Shown here: positions 32,506 to 45,104 of the stretch, in pieces
Layout: each line of letters starts with the position of its first letter
Position numbering within the stretch: the first letter of the stretch is position 1
Source: Isoetes taiwanensis
Lineage: Eukaryota; Streptophyta; Lycopodiopsida; Isoetales; Isoetaceae
Direction: 5' to 3'
Assembly: GCA_021234155.1 (NCBI GenBank)
Contig: JAJEKV010000039.1
Coordinates: forward strand, 7,949,077 to 8,013,076
DNA length: 64,000 nt
Program-made: the position numbers and the translations under genes
The notes under the pieces: generated by a model
Database searches by the model: none
The model's input: the letters and a program-made list of their open reading frames with translations, nothing else
What the model was told of the DNA's origin: nothing

Positions 32506-34160
32506 ATTAATCTCAAAAACTTCATACATTTGTATGAGTTCCCTTTCAAATATTGGATGTTTTTTCTAAGATCAAGTGATGAGCATGGCAAAATTATATT
32601 TTAATAGATCCATAAAAAGTTCGCGGCACATCCTTAAATATAAGTTGAGCAGCTTGCATTGCAACACCACACCTCGACTACATCATTTTATAATAATAAA
32701 TGCACATTGCAAAAGAAAATCATATGACGGCAACTAATATGATGACATATAGCACTACCTCAGCTACAACATTTCATAATAACACACACTTTGAAGAGAA
32801 AAATCATATGACAAAGTAACTAATATGATGATATTAAGTGTGGCTCAGAAGTACCGCCGTTGTTGTTTAAAAAAGCGATGATATTAGTAGTTGCTGAACG
32901 CCGCGATGCGGCTTTCCTATTCCCTTTGGCAGACCAACTAGCAAGCATTTAATGCAAATTTTGAATCCAAAGGGGCACATCTCTACCACTTGGAACAAAT
33001 TCCTATTGAAGCTTGAGACTTTTTTACTCATATGCACTCTATGTTTTGGTGCTTCCACGATTTTAGGGCCTTAGAATTGCTTTGTTCATAGTTATCGAGC
33101 TCCAATCGAATCATTCGCTAATCGCAGATCCGCTCGGGTCAAATCTCAATTTGATCGCTTTGTGTCTATATTTTTAATATGCTTTGAGCTCATTGCTTTT
33201 ACAGGAAGTAGTCTAATCAAGTTCAGTGAGCCTAGAGTTCTATCGATGGATTTGCAAAAGAAAGATCCACAAAATGACAAAACATATGCATTTTGACCTT
33301 TAGTAAAGTCGACTAATCGAAAAGTAACCGAAGGAGGACTGATCGAATATTAGAATTAGAATTAATTAATATCATGCCCACTTTGAAAGTTGATGATTTA
33401 AAGCCAGATCTTCAGATTTCCCGCCAAGGTAAACCTTCATTACCTTTTTATTTGTCGATTTGACCCTAAACTTGCAAGACCCATTCATTAGCATTGGAAT
33501 TCCATTTAAGACACTGTTTAGTAGAGCCATTGCTGGTTACATAGGTTTCATTTTCGTTATTCAATCTCTCCTGAATGATCAGCCTTCCTTATAAGTGCTG
33601 CTAGGACGAGAGTTGCGAAGGCAAATGGGTAGTCCAAGTTTGGTACTTTCTTTTCTGCTAGAGTATGATTATCCCCTAATATGCCCATTCAGATAGTCCT
33701 CAAAACTAGACAAAAAATTGCCTTTCCTTAGCTTTTGTGGCCTTTGTTAACATGCTTAGATTTTATAGGATGCTCTCTTTCTTCTATCAGGTTGTTTGGA
33801 GCTCTGATCTTACATGAAAAATGTTGGTAATTAGAAATGTGTTATTTACTCTCCTTTTTTTAAAGTGTATTCTTCCGACATGCAGATCCCACAAGGCAAA
33901 GTCTGTGCTATAGTTTGAAGCATCAACCATATTACTTGTAAGTCATACAATATTTGTTGCTTTCATTTGTTAAGGTTCTAAATTTGAAATTGTGACTTGA
34001 GTTTTCGAACCCTCTATATATTTTAGAGGGGCATTGATTGATTCATGTTATCAAAGTGCTTGACCATGAATTATTGTCCATTAGTGGAAGAAATATTATG
34101 CTTTTAAATGTGGAAGAAAGCCTCATATCTAGAAATTGACAAAAAAAAAAAAATACCTCA
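32506..34160. other. No gene recognised
   Basis: AT-rich. A CATATGACGGCAACTAATATGATGA-type repeat occurs twice (about 32,726 and 32,807). No coding or RNA motif. Confidence 0.4.
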
Positions 34161-34164
34161 ACAA

Positions 34165-35030
34165 CTATTTTTTTGTCCGCAAAGGAAAAAATATAATTGT
34201 GAATTCAATCGACATGCTTATGTATTCTACACGAGGTGCACCATGGACTACCATAGTCGTCGGCCAAACTATTTTTGTTTGCAAAGGAAAAAATTATGAT
34301 TCTGTAATTCACTGATATGCTTATGTATTCTACATGAAGTGCACCCCTGGACTACCGCAGTCGCCGATTCGTTGATCCTCTGGCCCGGATCAGTATGTTG
34401 GGGCCCCCCGGCACCTCTCGCTTTGCTTATAGTCATTTACGATTGGAGACGCCATGATTTTTAAATATCAAATAATGATTTTGCCTAAGGTTTTGAGGGA
34501 ATATCGAACCTCTATAATGACTTTTGCCTAAGATTTTAGAATAGGAAATAGGGGAGCTCGAATCTCTACCAAAATAATTTAATGTCCTAATTAAGACTAC
34601 TTTAACCAATATACCCAGTGAGCTAATGCGATTATTTTTTTTATCATGAATCTATGTTTTTTTTTATAACAACTTATTCGATTGTTTTAGGGATATATGG
34701 TCTATGGTTTAACACTGGACCCCCCTGCTATTTTGCTACATATTCTAAATGAAGTGCACCCTGGACTACCACACTCGTCAGATTCGTCGATTCTACGACC
34801 CAGATCGTATGTTGGGGCCCCTGGGCACCTCTCCTTTCGCTTATAGTCATTTATGTTAAATATGAAATACGATTTCGCCTAAGGTTTTGAGGGAATATCG
34901 AACCTCTATACGACTTTGCCTAAGATTTTAGAATAAGAAATACGGGAGCTCGAAACTCTACCAAAATAATTCAATGTCCTAATTAAAACTACTTTAACCA
35001 ATATACCCAGTGAGCTAATGCGATTATTTT
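34165..35030. repeat. Complex tandem repeat
   Basis: A block beginning GAAGTGCACCC-TGGACTACC and running through GTTGGGGCCCC, a TTTTGAGGGAATATCGAACC segment and CCAATATACCCAGTGAGCTA occurs at about 34,337-34,637 and again at about 34,753-35,029. A shorter partial copy lies at 34,215-34,262, and the CAAAGGAAAAAAT-AT lead-in is repeated at 34,182 and 34,282. Confidence 0.7.
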
Positions 35031-36290
35031 TAGCACGCCAATCTAACCAAGCCTACAACCTGTCTTACAATTCTAGCCTATCCACGTAGCACTTCCACCT
35101 CAGCAAAAACTGGTGTGGCATTAGCTTTCACCGTTAGATCTTTTTTTCTAGATCTAGGGCCAGCAAAATTAGATAATAGGCCAAAAATAGCCACTGGGAT
35201 GGAGGAGATCACTTTAATAACTTCTCGCTATGATTCCCTACCCCTTCTTTCAATTTCTCCTTAGGTGCTTCCCCTTCCCTCTAGCTTTTCATTTTTCCTT
35301 CTCTTTATTTTCTCGAGACCGGACGCTTGCCTCGTGTAGCTTGCCCTGGGCCCTATCGCCGGACCTAGGCCCTAATCGAGGCAATAATCTTTTCAGTTTT
35401 ATATTTATTGTTTTGAGCTAGAGTTTGTATTTGATAATGATCCTCTTTTTACTACGATCATGAATTCAATGCTTTCTCAAAAATTCAACTGGGCAGGCCC
35501 ACCATATTCCCTATTTGCAAGCATCTTCATGCCCTCGCATGATTCTCAGGCCCCCTTTTTTCTTTGACCTCATGTGACCCATGTTCGGGGCATGTGATTG
35601 TGGCATGTATTATGTAGAAGCCACAAGATCAGATTTTTCTTTGCGCTTTAGTATCTTGAAGGACATTCTAAAACAATTACGCTTTTTACTAGATGATACA
35701 ATACTTTGCGCATCAAGATTTCTAAGGAGACACTTGAACGGAACCATGTGATGCGGTTGGTAAGACGAGACTAGGTGAGTATAGATGGCGAAGGTCAATC
35801 TCTCTATATTATTAAGTGGTTTACGCTACCGATTATTTATTCCATGCTTTACGTGGCCGACCGGCGATTGTTTCTCAATAGGTTGTAATCGGCATTCACT
35901 TATTGGCAAGGCGATGAGCTAGTTAATCGAAGTTTAGGACTTCCGATAAGAAGTTTTGGCAGTGAAATGTTGGGAACAAGCTTTATGTATGAACAAGCAT
36001 GTCAATTTATTTACTAAAAATGCTTATGCAGGTAACAAATCCCCTAAGGTGTTTTATGGTCTGAATGATATTAAAGGCTTTACAGAAGTTGTCATTTAAG
36101 GACATATTCCACTTCATTTGACTATACAGTGGTCTTCTTGTCATTTGTTTTTTCCTTTGAATATGTGATACTATACAGTGCTCTAAGAAAGGGTTATATA
36201 CATTCCATGCTTTGTATTCCTAATATGCAAAGAAATTATGATGAAAAATAGAGTATAGTAGGATAGTTGGAGTAGATAACTTGGCTTTAG
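35031..36290. other. No gene recognised
   Basis: No motif on either strand; the short + frame at 35,230-35,421 is pyrimidine-rich and unconvincing. Confidence 0.4.
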
Positions 36291-36297
36291 ATCTATA

Positions 36298-36480
36298 TTG
36301 ATTAGCATATTGGATTATGTTGTGGCGTTTTTTATGGATTATAACTGGGCAAAGGTGTTAGAGATGGGCAAACATATCCATGTGAAGCTTATTCAAAGTC
36401 CAGAGCAGATGAATGTCTTTGTGAGAAGTAACCTTGTTGCCTTATATTTGAAATCTGGAACCATTGAAGACGTCCCATTC
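36298..36480 (+). pseudogene. Pentatricopeptide-repeat (PPR) remnant
   Basis: The frame reads LEMGKHIHVKLIQSP, then NVFVRSNLVALYLKSGTIED. This is the inter-repeat pattern of PLS-class PPR proteins (G-K-x-I-H-x-x-x-I, D-V-F-V-x-x-x-L-V-x-x-Y-x-K-x-G-x-I-x-D-A). PPR proteins bind organellar RNA. Only about one and a half repeats are readable and the frame ends at 36,546, so this is a fragment. Confidence 0.6.
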
Positions 36481-36559
36481 AAGTGTTTGACTGATGCATC
36501 GCTACAACATAATCTCTTACATGCTTATGATCTCAGGCTATGTTGATCTTAACTCAAGA

Positions 36560-38860
36560 ATAGGTAAGTATTTTTAAGATCTAATCTCGTACTTCTAATA
36601 GCCTGTTTTGTTGCAGATTTTAGGAACATGCTCGAACATAATCCAGTGGAGTGACGATTTCTCTAAGTTTATGGCAATCTTAACTCAAGAATAGGTAAAT
36701 ATTTTTAAGATTTATCGCTTTCAATGTTTTACCAAACATCTCATTCCAGATCTATCATGGTCGTTTATGCTTGACCTTTGCCCTTTGGCACTTTTCTGTA
36801 CCTTAAAAATAGTCTTGTGCTTTGGGACATAGGACTGACACTCTCCTCCATCAAAGAACACTCAGAGGAGAGAAAAATTGGTGACGTTTTTGGAGGAGGA
36901 AGATTTGCAAGATTGACAGCATCATCCTGGCGACTGTGGGGTTGGCTTGATTATGGTACTTAGCAACCAGTTTCTATCGCTGTTAAATCATGTTCTCACT
37001 ATGTTCCACATTTAAGTTAAGGTCATATCTTTGGTTTGGATCTGCATCTCCTGCTTTAATATCTTTAATAATACGTGCATGTAGTTGCGGCAGAAAAGCT
37101 TTACAAAAATCCCAGGACGTTTATAGCTTTCTTATATGCCAATATGTCACAGGGCGTTTATAGATAAATTGCTATATCTGCACTGAAAGCAAGTCTATTC
37201 CTTGTGCCATTAGATCTTATGCCACCGGAATTTGAAAACTGTTATGTTTCTATTTACAATCTTGTGGTAAATGAAGCATTTTATTCAGAGCTTGGAAATG
37301 CTATAAGTTTGTTGAAGAGCATCGCTAATGTCTCTGTTAGAAATGAATGATTGCTATTCATAGTGGCACCGATGTTCACTGTAGAAGCTTTCAAAAGCGG
37401 GCACGATACCAATGGCTTAGACCTTCTTAAATGGTTAAGTTTAAATTTGTCATCAATCTGTTGGAGCTCTTTCGGCTCTATGCTTTTAGATCATATGTGT
37501 AAACAATGCATTAACGTGCATCCTTAGATTTGATGGCATATTAATTGTCATTGCATAGAAAACCTCATGCTAATAGCAGCTGTCTTTCCTTTCTCATGGG
37601 GCCTGTAGTCATGATGGTTACTCCTAGATCAAGCAACATATCAAGTATAGTCATGAATGTTTGTTATCTATAAGTTGAATAACTGGGCCAGGAAGAATAT
37701 TGTACACGAAACACAACATCAAGGCCAATTCAACCCATTTCATCTTGTACACTTCGGCCTGATGCAATCACTAAAGATACAAAATTTTCAACACTTTCTG
37801 CAGATATATCTTGAAGGGAAATATGGGTTATGAATGAGAGAGCAAGTTGTACATCAATTGATTACTGTCTTTGCAAAGTTTATTATGTCTCTGCAATGCC
37901 ATTGCATGTGTGCATTCTTTTTTCTTCCTAATAGTTGCAAACAAAGCTCTAGTAGTATGCCCTATGGTCCTATTGTTTGGGATAAAAAGTTACAATGGTA
38001 GCTCCAAAACTATCCATTGGGGAAGCTTGTAAGCTATTCATAGAAATATGACAGTATAGTATTACACAAAAGTAGTCACATATATGAATATTTTGAGTAT
38101 TATGGTAAATGCCTAGCACAAATATTTATAATTGCATGATTCATCTACATGACATTGTAATGGTTCGACAGAGGAATTGTGCATTTTGAAAGTTGTCATT
38201 TGGCGCATAGGTTTCATTGTTGTGTCTTTTTCCTTCCTCCTTGCTGATTACTTCATTGAAAACTTTGCTTAAATTAAATTGGATCAACTGAGTCATTGGT
38301 TGTATGTGCAATACGGAGGCTTCCTTATCAGCAGAGGAAAGAGAACTGAAGGTGACACAGGCAATACTTTGTGTCAAGTTCGTCCAACAACTACATTTGG
38401 CCTAAAGATTGAATGAGTATATCTTTTGAGTTTGGGTTTTGGTCCCGCTAGAACATTTTGTAGAAACAAGCAAAAGTAAACAAGGTGGTCTCTTGGCCTC
38501 CTTTTTTGGAAAAGCATATCCAAGAGGCAGATGTTGTGTGATGTTATGCTTGTTTCCATAAGTTGGAACTTTCCACATTACCTCTGCCAGAGGTCCATAT
38601 AAAAAAGCGGTGCAAGGGTATATTCTCGAGAAAAGTACAATGCCAAACTTCTTCAGCCTTTGATCCACATGAGACATAGCACGTATCTGTGCATGCAGCC
38701 TCATTCTTATTAGCTAGATGGTTATGAGAAAGCCACACAGTTTCCAAAGATGTCTATGCGAAGGTCCTGAAGCCCATGCTGAAATAGGCCTTAGACATTA
38801 ATACTTAAAATTGAATTTAAATGTGGCTTAAGCATCTTATCAAGAGCGCATTCAAGGCCT
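36560..38860. other. No gene firmly recognised
   Basis: A + strand stretch at about 37,200-37,440 reads LMPPEFENCYVSIYNLVVNE followed by AFYSELGNAISLLKS, one stop, and VAPMFTVEAFKSG. It resembles decayed exon sequence, family unknown. A CTTAACTCAAGAATAGGTAA repeat is present at about 36,548 and 36,678. The - strand frames at 38,374-38,747 show no clear domain. Confidence 0.3.
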
Positions 38861-38873
38861 NNNNNNNNNNNNN
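38861..38873. other. Assembly gap (13 N)
   Basis: Thirteen undetermined bases. The number is not a standard placeholder size. Sequence continuity across this point is unproven, which matters for the interpretation of the duplication. Confidence 0.99.
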
Positions 38874-40740
38874 GATGGCTTTAGCAATTGCATGGTCCCG
38901 CTAGAGATTCATTTTCAGGGTTTTTCATTTGATTTAATCATCCATTTCAGCAGTTTGATATTCGATCTTGAGCGAACATGATAATCAAGCTCCAACTTAA
39001 TGAACTACAAAGACGTAAATTCGATGCCGAGGCAATTATTAATGAGAAAGAAAGTAAGTTAAAATATTCTTGAGAAGCTAAGGCACCAATCGAATCGGTG
39101 CATAGAGGTTGAAATATCACAATAATGAATCCGTTGGGAAGAATACGAACTTAAACTGAAGTCTATGGAAGACATGTGGTGGAAGCACAAAAATGCTTTT
39201 GAGATCAATGCTTTCGGCAAAGAATAACTAATTTTTAAATGATGAACCATTGATGCCAATGAGGGATGATGGAATGTTGAGAAGTAGGGCAACGCCCTCG
39301 TCATATCCAAAATAATTGTATTTTTTCTTAGCAAAGCATTTACCGAGAGCAGCACCCACACAGCGTAAAGTCGTTCCAGCCTACGATGCTTGTTGAGCGC
39401 CAATTTTTTGACCCCACGGGATCCGCCGCTTCAATATGATGCCGCGAAATCTGATTGAAATCCAGACCCCAACAAGGTTCATGGTTGCTTTAGGGCAATA
39501 AGAATGCCCTAAAATGCTTTGCATGCTCGACCTAAAAATTAAAAGAGGGCTTTTTTTGTGAGCCCTTGGATGTTGGACCATTGAAAAAAAAAGGCCAAAT
39601 CAACTGGGCTAAGAAATGGTGCACTCTAGATGTAATGCGATTAGTACATCCATTCGGACACGCCATAAAATCTTAGGAAAACCTTTGTGAAAACGCATAA
39701 AAACAAAAAGAAACCCCCTGCTATTATGCTACATATTCATTTTAGGTGGCCTCTTAATGGTGCTCAATGTCAAAGAAATAGTTTGCTTTAAGCGTTTAGT
39801 GTCATTCACCCGCTTTGAGAATAGCACTTGATTTATCCTGGCTTCACAACAATATCCGCTCCAGAGCCTTCTAAGAGCTTCTCGGTGACTCCTCTATAGT
39901 CAAAGACTTTGTGCCTCTAGATTTCTTTTTTGTAGGAGTGTATGGTATCTACCACCGGGAATGCTTCCCACCCTTTCCCTTTGTTACCACTCTGTTCCTC
40001 TTCCTCTTCTTTCTTCTACTCCCCTCCCCTTCTCTTCAAGCTCTTCGTTAGGAGTGAATTTTTACGCACTTTTGACCAACTTTTTTTTCTTCAAGCCACC
40101 ACCGACATCAAAATGTCCACTATATCCCCGTAATGCGGTTAAGTTAGAGGAGGATGACCGGTATAAATTTATACGTAAAGACACTAAAACAATACTTACG
40201 TAGCCACTCTTGTAATTGTCACCAACGTGGTCATGCACGCCTTTTGGGTTTGTACATACTTATTCAAGCATTTTACTTTCAAGAACGTAGAAGACTTCCC
40301 CTTGTCATGCATGCACTTCATTAAAAGTTCATCATCGACTGTGAGCAACAAGGTTGACAATTTCACGCAGATGGTAATAATCACGACTGAAATTTCTGTC
40401 TTTCCTCGCTTGATGACACAAGCAAAGGTACTTCGGTTTGTTTCTTCTTGCGGACGCAATTTTCATGCACCGTCTTTCGGGCCAGATGTTCGGGGTTCTA
40501 TTGGTGCAACTTTTGATGATCGCCCTTTTGTACAAACCATCTTGGGTCGGAAAAAAGCGAAAAGAAGGCCATTTTATGTAAGAAAATGTGCTTTTTCGAC
40601 CTTTGTAAATAAAAAAACAAGAAAATAGAGGCTTAAAAAGAGCACAAAATCTACTAACTAAATCGCCACTTAATTTGTGTTATTTACGGTTAAAACGCTA
40701 AGAATATTACTAAAATATTAAGGTTCAGGACACTTCTTTT
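38874..40740. other. No gene recognised
   Basis: An open + frame at 40,227-40,628 (133 codons) and overlapping - frames were examined; no domain was recognised. The Lys/Arg-rich end (ILGRKKAKRRPFYVRK) is not diagnostic. Confidence 0.35.
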
Positions 40741-40779
40741 AAGCACTAGACACCAAGAGCTACCCTAATGGTTCTCGAT

Positions 40780-41400
40780 CGGTGAAATTTATACCGCCGA
40801 GCAACTAGGATAAATTTATAACGAACCGCAACACGGGTTTATAAATTTATAATCGAAGGTATAAATTTATACCGGCCGCAACACGTGGTATGGAAAATTG
40901 GTACTAGCTCGGTGCTTTTATAAATTTATACCGCCTTAACACAAATGGTGATAAATTTATACCGTTAGGTGCTCAGCCGTATAATTTATATCGCTGTATC
41001 AGCGTATAAATTTACACCGCATCCAGAATACTTTGCGTATAAATTTATACCGACCGGTGTTTTGGAACGTATATTGACACAGGTACGCCGTATAGACGCT
41101 CCTGGCGCCAGTGTATATAAGCCGCACCGCGAAGCGCCTTCACTCCGAGCGCCGCGATATAGAAAATAGGGTGGTTTGCCACGCTTAAGTACTCGCTTAA
41201 GTGCCGCCTATATAGCTTTCTCCATAAAGTTTTCAAATATGTCTGTGGAGTTTTCGTGATAAATTTATACCGCTTCGTTTATGTTAAGCTCTCCTCCCAG
41301 AGCAAATTACCCATCTCCTCGTATAAATTTATACAGCTTTGTCACTTTAAGTTTTTTTCCCAGACAAATTTATACCAACTCTCATAAATTTATACCGTAT
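40780..41400. repeat. Cluster of about 13 copies of a TATAAATTTATA palindrome
   Basis: The palindrome GGTATAAATTTATACC and close variants occur at about 40,786, 40,810, 40,842, 40,859, 40,918, 40,951, 40,980, 41,004, 41,037, 41,258, 41,319, 41,364 and 41,384. Most are followed by CG. Spacing is irregular (15-220 bp) and spacer sequences differ, so this is not a simple satellite. It ends about 150 bp before the DUF7869-type coding region. It could be transposase binding sites at a transposon end, or a repeated promoter element. Confidence 0.75.
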
Positions 41401-41552
41401 GGCTCGAGAGAAAAAGAACTGCAGTAGCCTCCAACTCCTCGCTTCGCAAAGTGCTTCCCTCCGCAATGGCTTTCACACCTCCCTCACCGCATTGGCCACC
41501 GTGAAGTAGCCACCTAATATTCTACATCCTGGACATTCCAACACCCTACCTC

Positions 41553-44500
41553 ATGGAGTTTACTCCAGCAAAGAAGACCAATTCTGGGCCTCCACCACCA
41601 GTTCAATTTACTCCACCACACCCCCGCTCCCGGAACGCCGCTTGCCCCCACCAATGCTTTTTACTCCACCACAGTGCTAGAGAGCTCAGACTACCTACTC
41701 CAGTTCATTTTAGTACGTCGCCCATAGTCCACCGTGAGGCTCCCCTCCACGAAGGCAAATCACACCAACTCCATCCATTTCGGCTTAAATGGTACTACAA
41801 CAAGTGGGAGCAGCCAGCGACACGCAACTCCCCGTGGTTCTATGACATTTCGTGAGCTGGTCAACTACGCCACCAGCCTCGACATTTTTCCCGAGAGAGG
41901 GAAAGCACCTCCCCCGTGACTTGCCCACATCAAACCTCTCAAAGATCTACAAGTACACCTCATGTTGATCTCTCGACTAAGAATCACCTCATGTTGATGT
42001 CTCGACGAGGACCTACCAAAGCCACAAGACTCCATGTTCAATTCAAAGCCCCCGCAAGTAAAAATCTTAAGCGTGAACTTACACAAGAGAGCATGTACAA
42101 CCAAGTAGAAGAAAGAAACTCATGGACGAGGCTCACTTAAGGCAAACACATACAAAGTAATCGTTGTTCTCAACGTTGTTTGCTTAAGATTGACTAAAGG
42201 AATTGAGGTTGCTTCGTGATAGTTACGCTCAATGACTCGCTAGACCAAAGGGGCTATTTAGCCTTCAATATTAGGCCGATGATGGTGAGAAGTTTACTTA
42301 CACAAATTGGTGGCTACAACCGCTCCGGCCAAACGACCTTCAAATTGATTCATGCTTTAGGCACAGATCTACTTGACCGGCCTCAAGAAAAAAGGCTTGA
42401 CAAGAATCCGTGCATCAATGACTACCGCCATTCAGAGGCATAACCGTAATTCATGCCCTTCAATGTGTTTCCCGGATGGAAGGTTTTTTAAGGAGTCTTG
42501 TGAGAAACCCCTAACAGCCCTATGTACCACTTGGAGGACAATTTCAATAAAACAAGAAGTCTCCATTATAATTATAAGGAGATGTGTGTTGAGGTCGGAG
42601 AACGCTTTGTCCGCTACTCTTACTTTGCATCAGGTTCGAAAAAAGAGTTTTCTCTCGTGTCCATTCCTAGAAAGCATAGGATGTCCTGTTTGTGCTACAT
42701 GCTCAATTAAAAGCTCAGAGACAAAATGCAAGGACACTTCACACTAAAAAAGTAAGCTTCCCGTGACGGTTCTGCCTAGTTCTACTTAAAAGCAGGTTCT
42801 TTCCTAAACATATTTTCATTTCGTGATGCATTGAAGGAGAAACCGAAAGCACAGAGAACAACAATCTTTGGAAAGGAGAAAATTGACAAAACATAGGAAG
42901 AAAAGATCGAACAACCACTCAACTACATATCGCTTGTTATTGATGGAATGGACCAGAAGAAGACCACCCTACCACATTTTGTCAATGTGCCTAAGGATGC
43001 ACCAAGAAGATTTCATACATCCGCATGTTGTTGGTGCTATGGTATTTAATGGAAAACTATCTTGCAAGGCATTTTGAATTATCCAAACATTCATGCTGAT
43101 CCAAATCTCACTATCACAATATTGAATAAGCTTTTTCCAATCTAGAACATATACCACCGGGCTCAGATCTTCGCCTAGACAACACGACAAGGGAAAATAA
43201 GAATCAGCGTTGTTTGCTTTATCGTATATGTTAGTAGAGAAACAAATCTTCAAGAAGGTGAAGATTGGTTTCCCGCTTGTTGGTCATACACACGCATCAA
43301 ATTGATCAGATGTTCAAGAGGTTCTCTAAACGCCTTGCTCGAAAAAAGCTCTCAGCCTACCAAAGAATGATTGAGGTTATCCAAGATTCCTACAATCCTC
43401 GCCCGTACATCGAAGTTATTGGAAGAAACTTATGATTTCAAAGAATGGATTTTTCGAGAGATCAACTGGTCACCGTGCTATTGAGCCCTTGAGAAACATT
43501 ACATTTCAAAGATCGATCAAAATTTTCACTTGTAGATGGCAAGGCCATCTTACAAGGAAAGAAATATGCCACATCCTTGCAAAGGGCAGCCAAAGCCAGT
43601 GTATTCAATTCATTCGCACCATCCCCAATACTAGTTCCATGCTCTCTCAGCAGAGCAAATGCCTCTAAAAAGCTTGGAAAGAAATCACAAAGAGTAAAAA
43701 GGGAGGGAAGAGCATTTGACTCAAAACAAATCATTGGATTGCATTGAGACAAGTATTCAGTCGTGTTTCTAACCACTTTGGGGAGGCGATGCTTTATGGT
43801 GGCCTCGCTTTTTTCTCGGCAACGGACATGTTGCAAGTTTCATTACAAGGTCGAAGACCGCCATATTCAACTCGGCCATCTAGGCAAACTCTCCCCGCAA
43901 GTCGAGAATCAAGAGGAACATGTAGAGATATTGGCTAGCTCAGATGAAGATGACGAGTCATGTACACCGGCCCTAGACGCTCCACAACAAGTTGCTCGAG
44001 TCTCCGTTTCACCCCCGAGATTCGAAAGCGAATGCTCATAGCTGTCCCACCGATAATGATGAACTGGAAGCCATTTCGCTAGCTAAAGTAACGGAGGTAA
44101 ACAAGAGAGGATGGAATTCCCACCAATTAAAAGTGCACCGGATGAGAACAAATGCCGCCAATGCTTTCAGTGGGAGTTATACTTTGGAGATGGTAAAAAC
44201 AGAGTGGGAAAGAGAGCAAAGTCCAAAGCAAGCAATCGCTGTCATAGATCTAGCCAAGTAAAGGTTCTTGCATATGACTTTGTTCTCGACCGGCCGCTAA
44301 TAAGTTACGATATGGTCACTCAAACTTTAATAAAGCTCCGGCATGTGGATTAGACAAACAACCTAGAAAGGTGGCAAAAAAGATGATGATGAAGACTCAC
44401 TTGTAGACAAGTGAGGAAGAAGATCGCTCGAAAGTACATCCGCTCTACGAGTGAAGCCGAGGATGAAGGCTCAAGTGATCGGGATTAAATGAGTCTGAGG
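41553..44500 (+). pseudogene. DUF7869-type transposase-like gene, degenerate
   Basis: Across frame changes the + strand reads a Pro-rich start with repeated FTPP/FTPA (41,560-41,680), a poorly conserved middle, YKEMCVEVGERFVRY (about 42,580), then the DUF7869 core: ISLVIDGMDQKKTTLPHF (D-G-M-D-Q at 42,942-42,956), NLTITILNKLF (about 43,105), DNTTRENKNQ (43,178-43,207), KVKIGFPLVGHTH (about 43,255-43,293) and DQMFKRFSKRL (43,304 on). The family's D-G-M-D-Q-x-K, D-N-x-x-R-E-N-K-N and G-H-T-H-E-D-I-D-Q motifs are all present; the E-D-I part is altered by a frame slip. The fold is thought to be RNase H-like. It is common in animals and patchy elsewhere. Stops and shifts make it broken as written. 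Confidence 0.7.
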
Positions 44501-45100
44501 AGGATGAGATGCATCCCCGATCTTGTTTGCAAAATGTAAGTTTGTCCGGATGACTTCAACATGTAAAGAACGAAAGTGCAGTGATGAGTGTTTGTCAAAA
44601 TGTCCTATATTTTTGACAATTTTGTTCATAATTTTGTACAATTTTCACAACCTTGAATATATCACTTCTTTGTCACTCTACTACCCCTTTGTTGCTTTTT
44701 TTATTGCCCCTTTTTGCTACACTTTATAAAAGTAACTATTTTTGTTCTAGTTTAGGGAGGATGAAAATTGCTATTTAAAATTTTTGCAACTAAAGTTATG
44801 TTCAATCAACCCCTCAAAAATGGTACCTAAATTACTTAAATTGTCACACCTGTCACAAAAAAATCTTAAAATGGACTTTTTAAAGGGGAATTTTAGGGAA
44901 TCTTTCAAAGATTCCTTCGGGCGCGCTTCAAAGAAATAAGTGCGTTTCATTTTAAACTTTGTTAGGGGTCTTGAGCAAGACCGCATGACCCTCAGCAGGA
45001 ACATCACCCTGAGCAATGGGTACGCCCTTGCAACAACTTTATGACCGGCCGAGCCTGGACACATCCCTCCACAGATAGGCATGGCTCGGGTCATCACTGC
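44501..45100. other. No gene recognised; possible 3' end of the DUF7869 element
   Basis: AT-rich sequence with a small inverted repeat GAATCTTTCAAAGATTC at 44,899-44,915. No inverted counterpart of the 40.8-41.4 kb palindrome cluster was found here. Confidence 0.4.
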
Positions 45101-45104
45101 ATGA

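Noticed and set aside
38374-38747. Overlapping - strand frames, considered as a PPR or other gene
   Set aside because: No repeat periodicity or motif could be confirmed in any one frame.
40227-40628. 133-codon open frame on +, candidate gene
   Set aside because: No recognisable domain, overlapped by open frames on the opposite strand, no splice or promoter support.
40780-41400. CRISPR-like array
   Set aside because: Plant nuclear DNA, repeats short and palindromic with irregular spacing, no cas genes.
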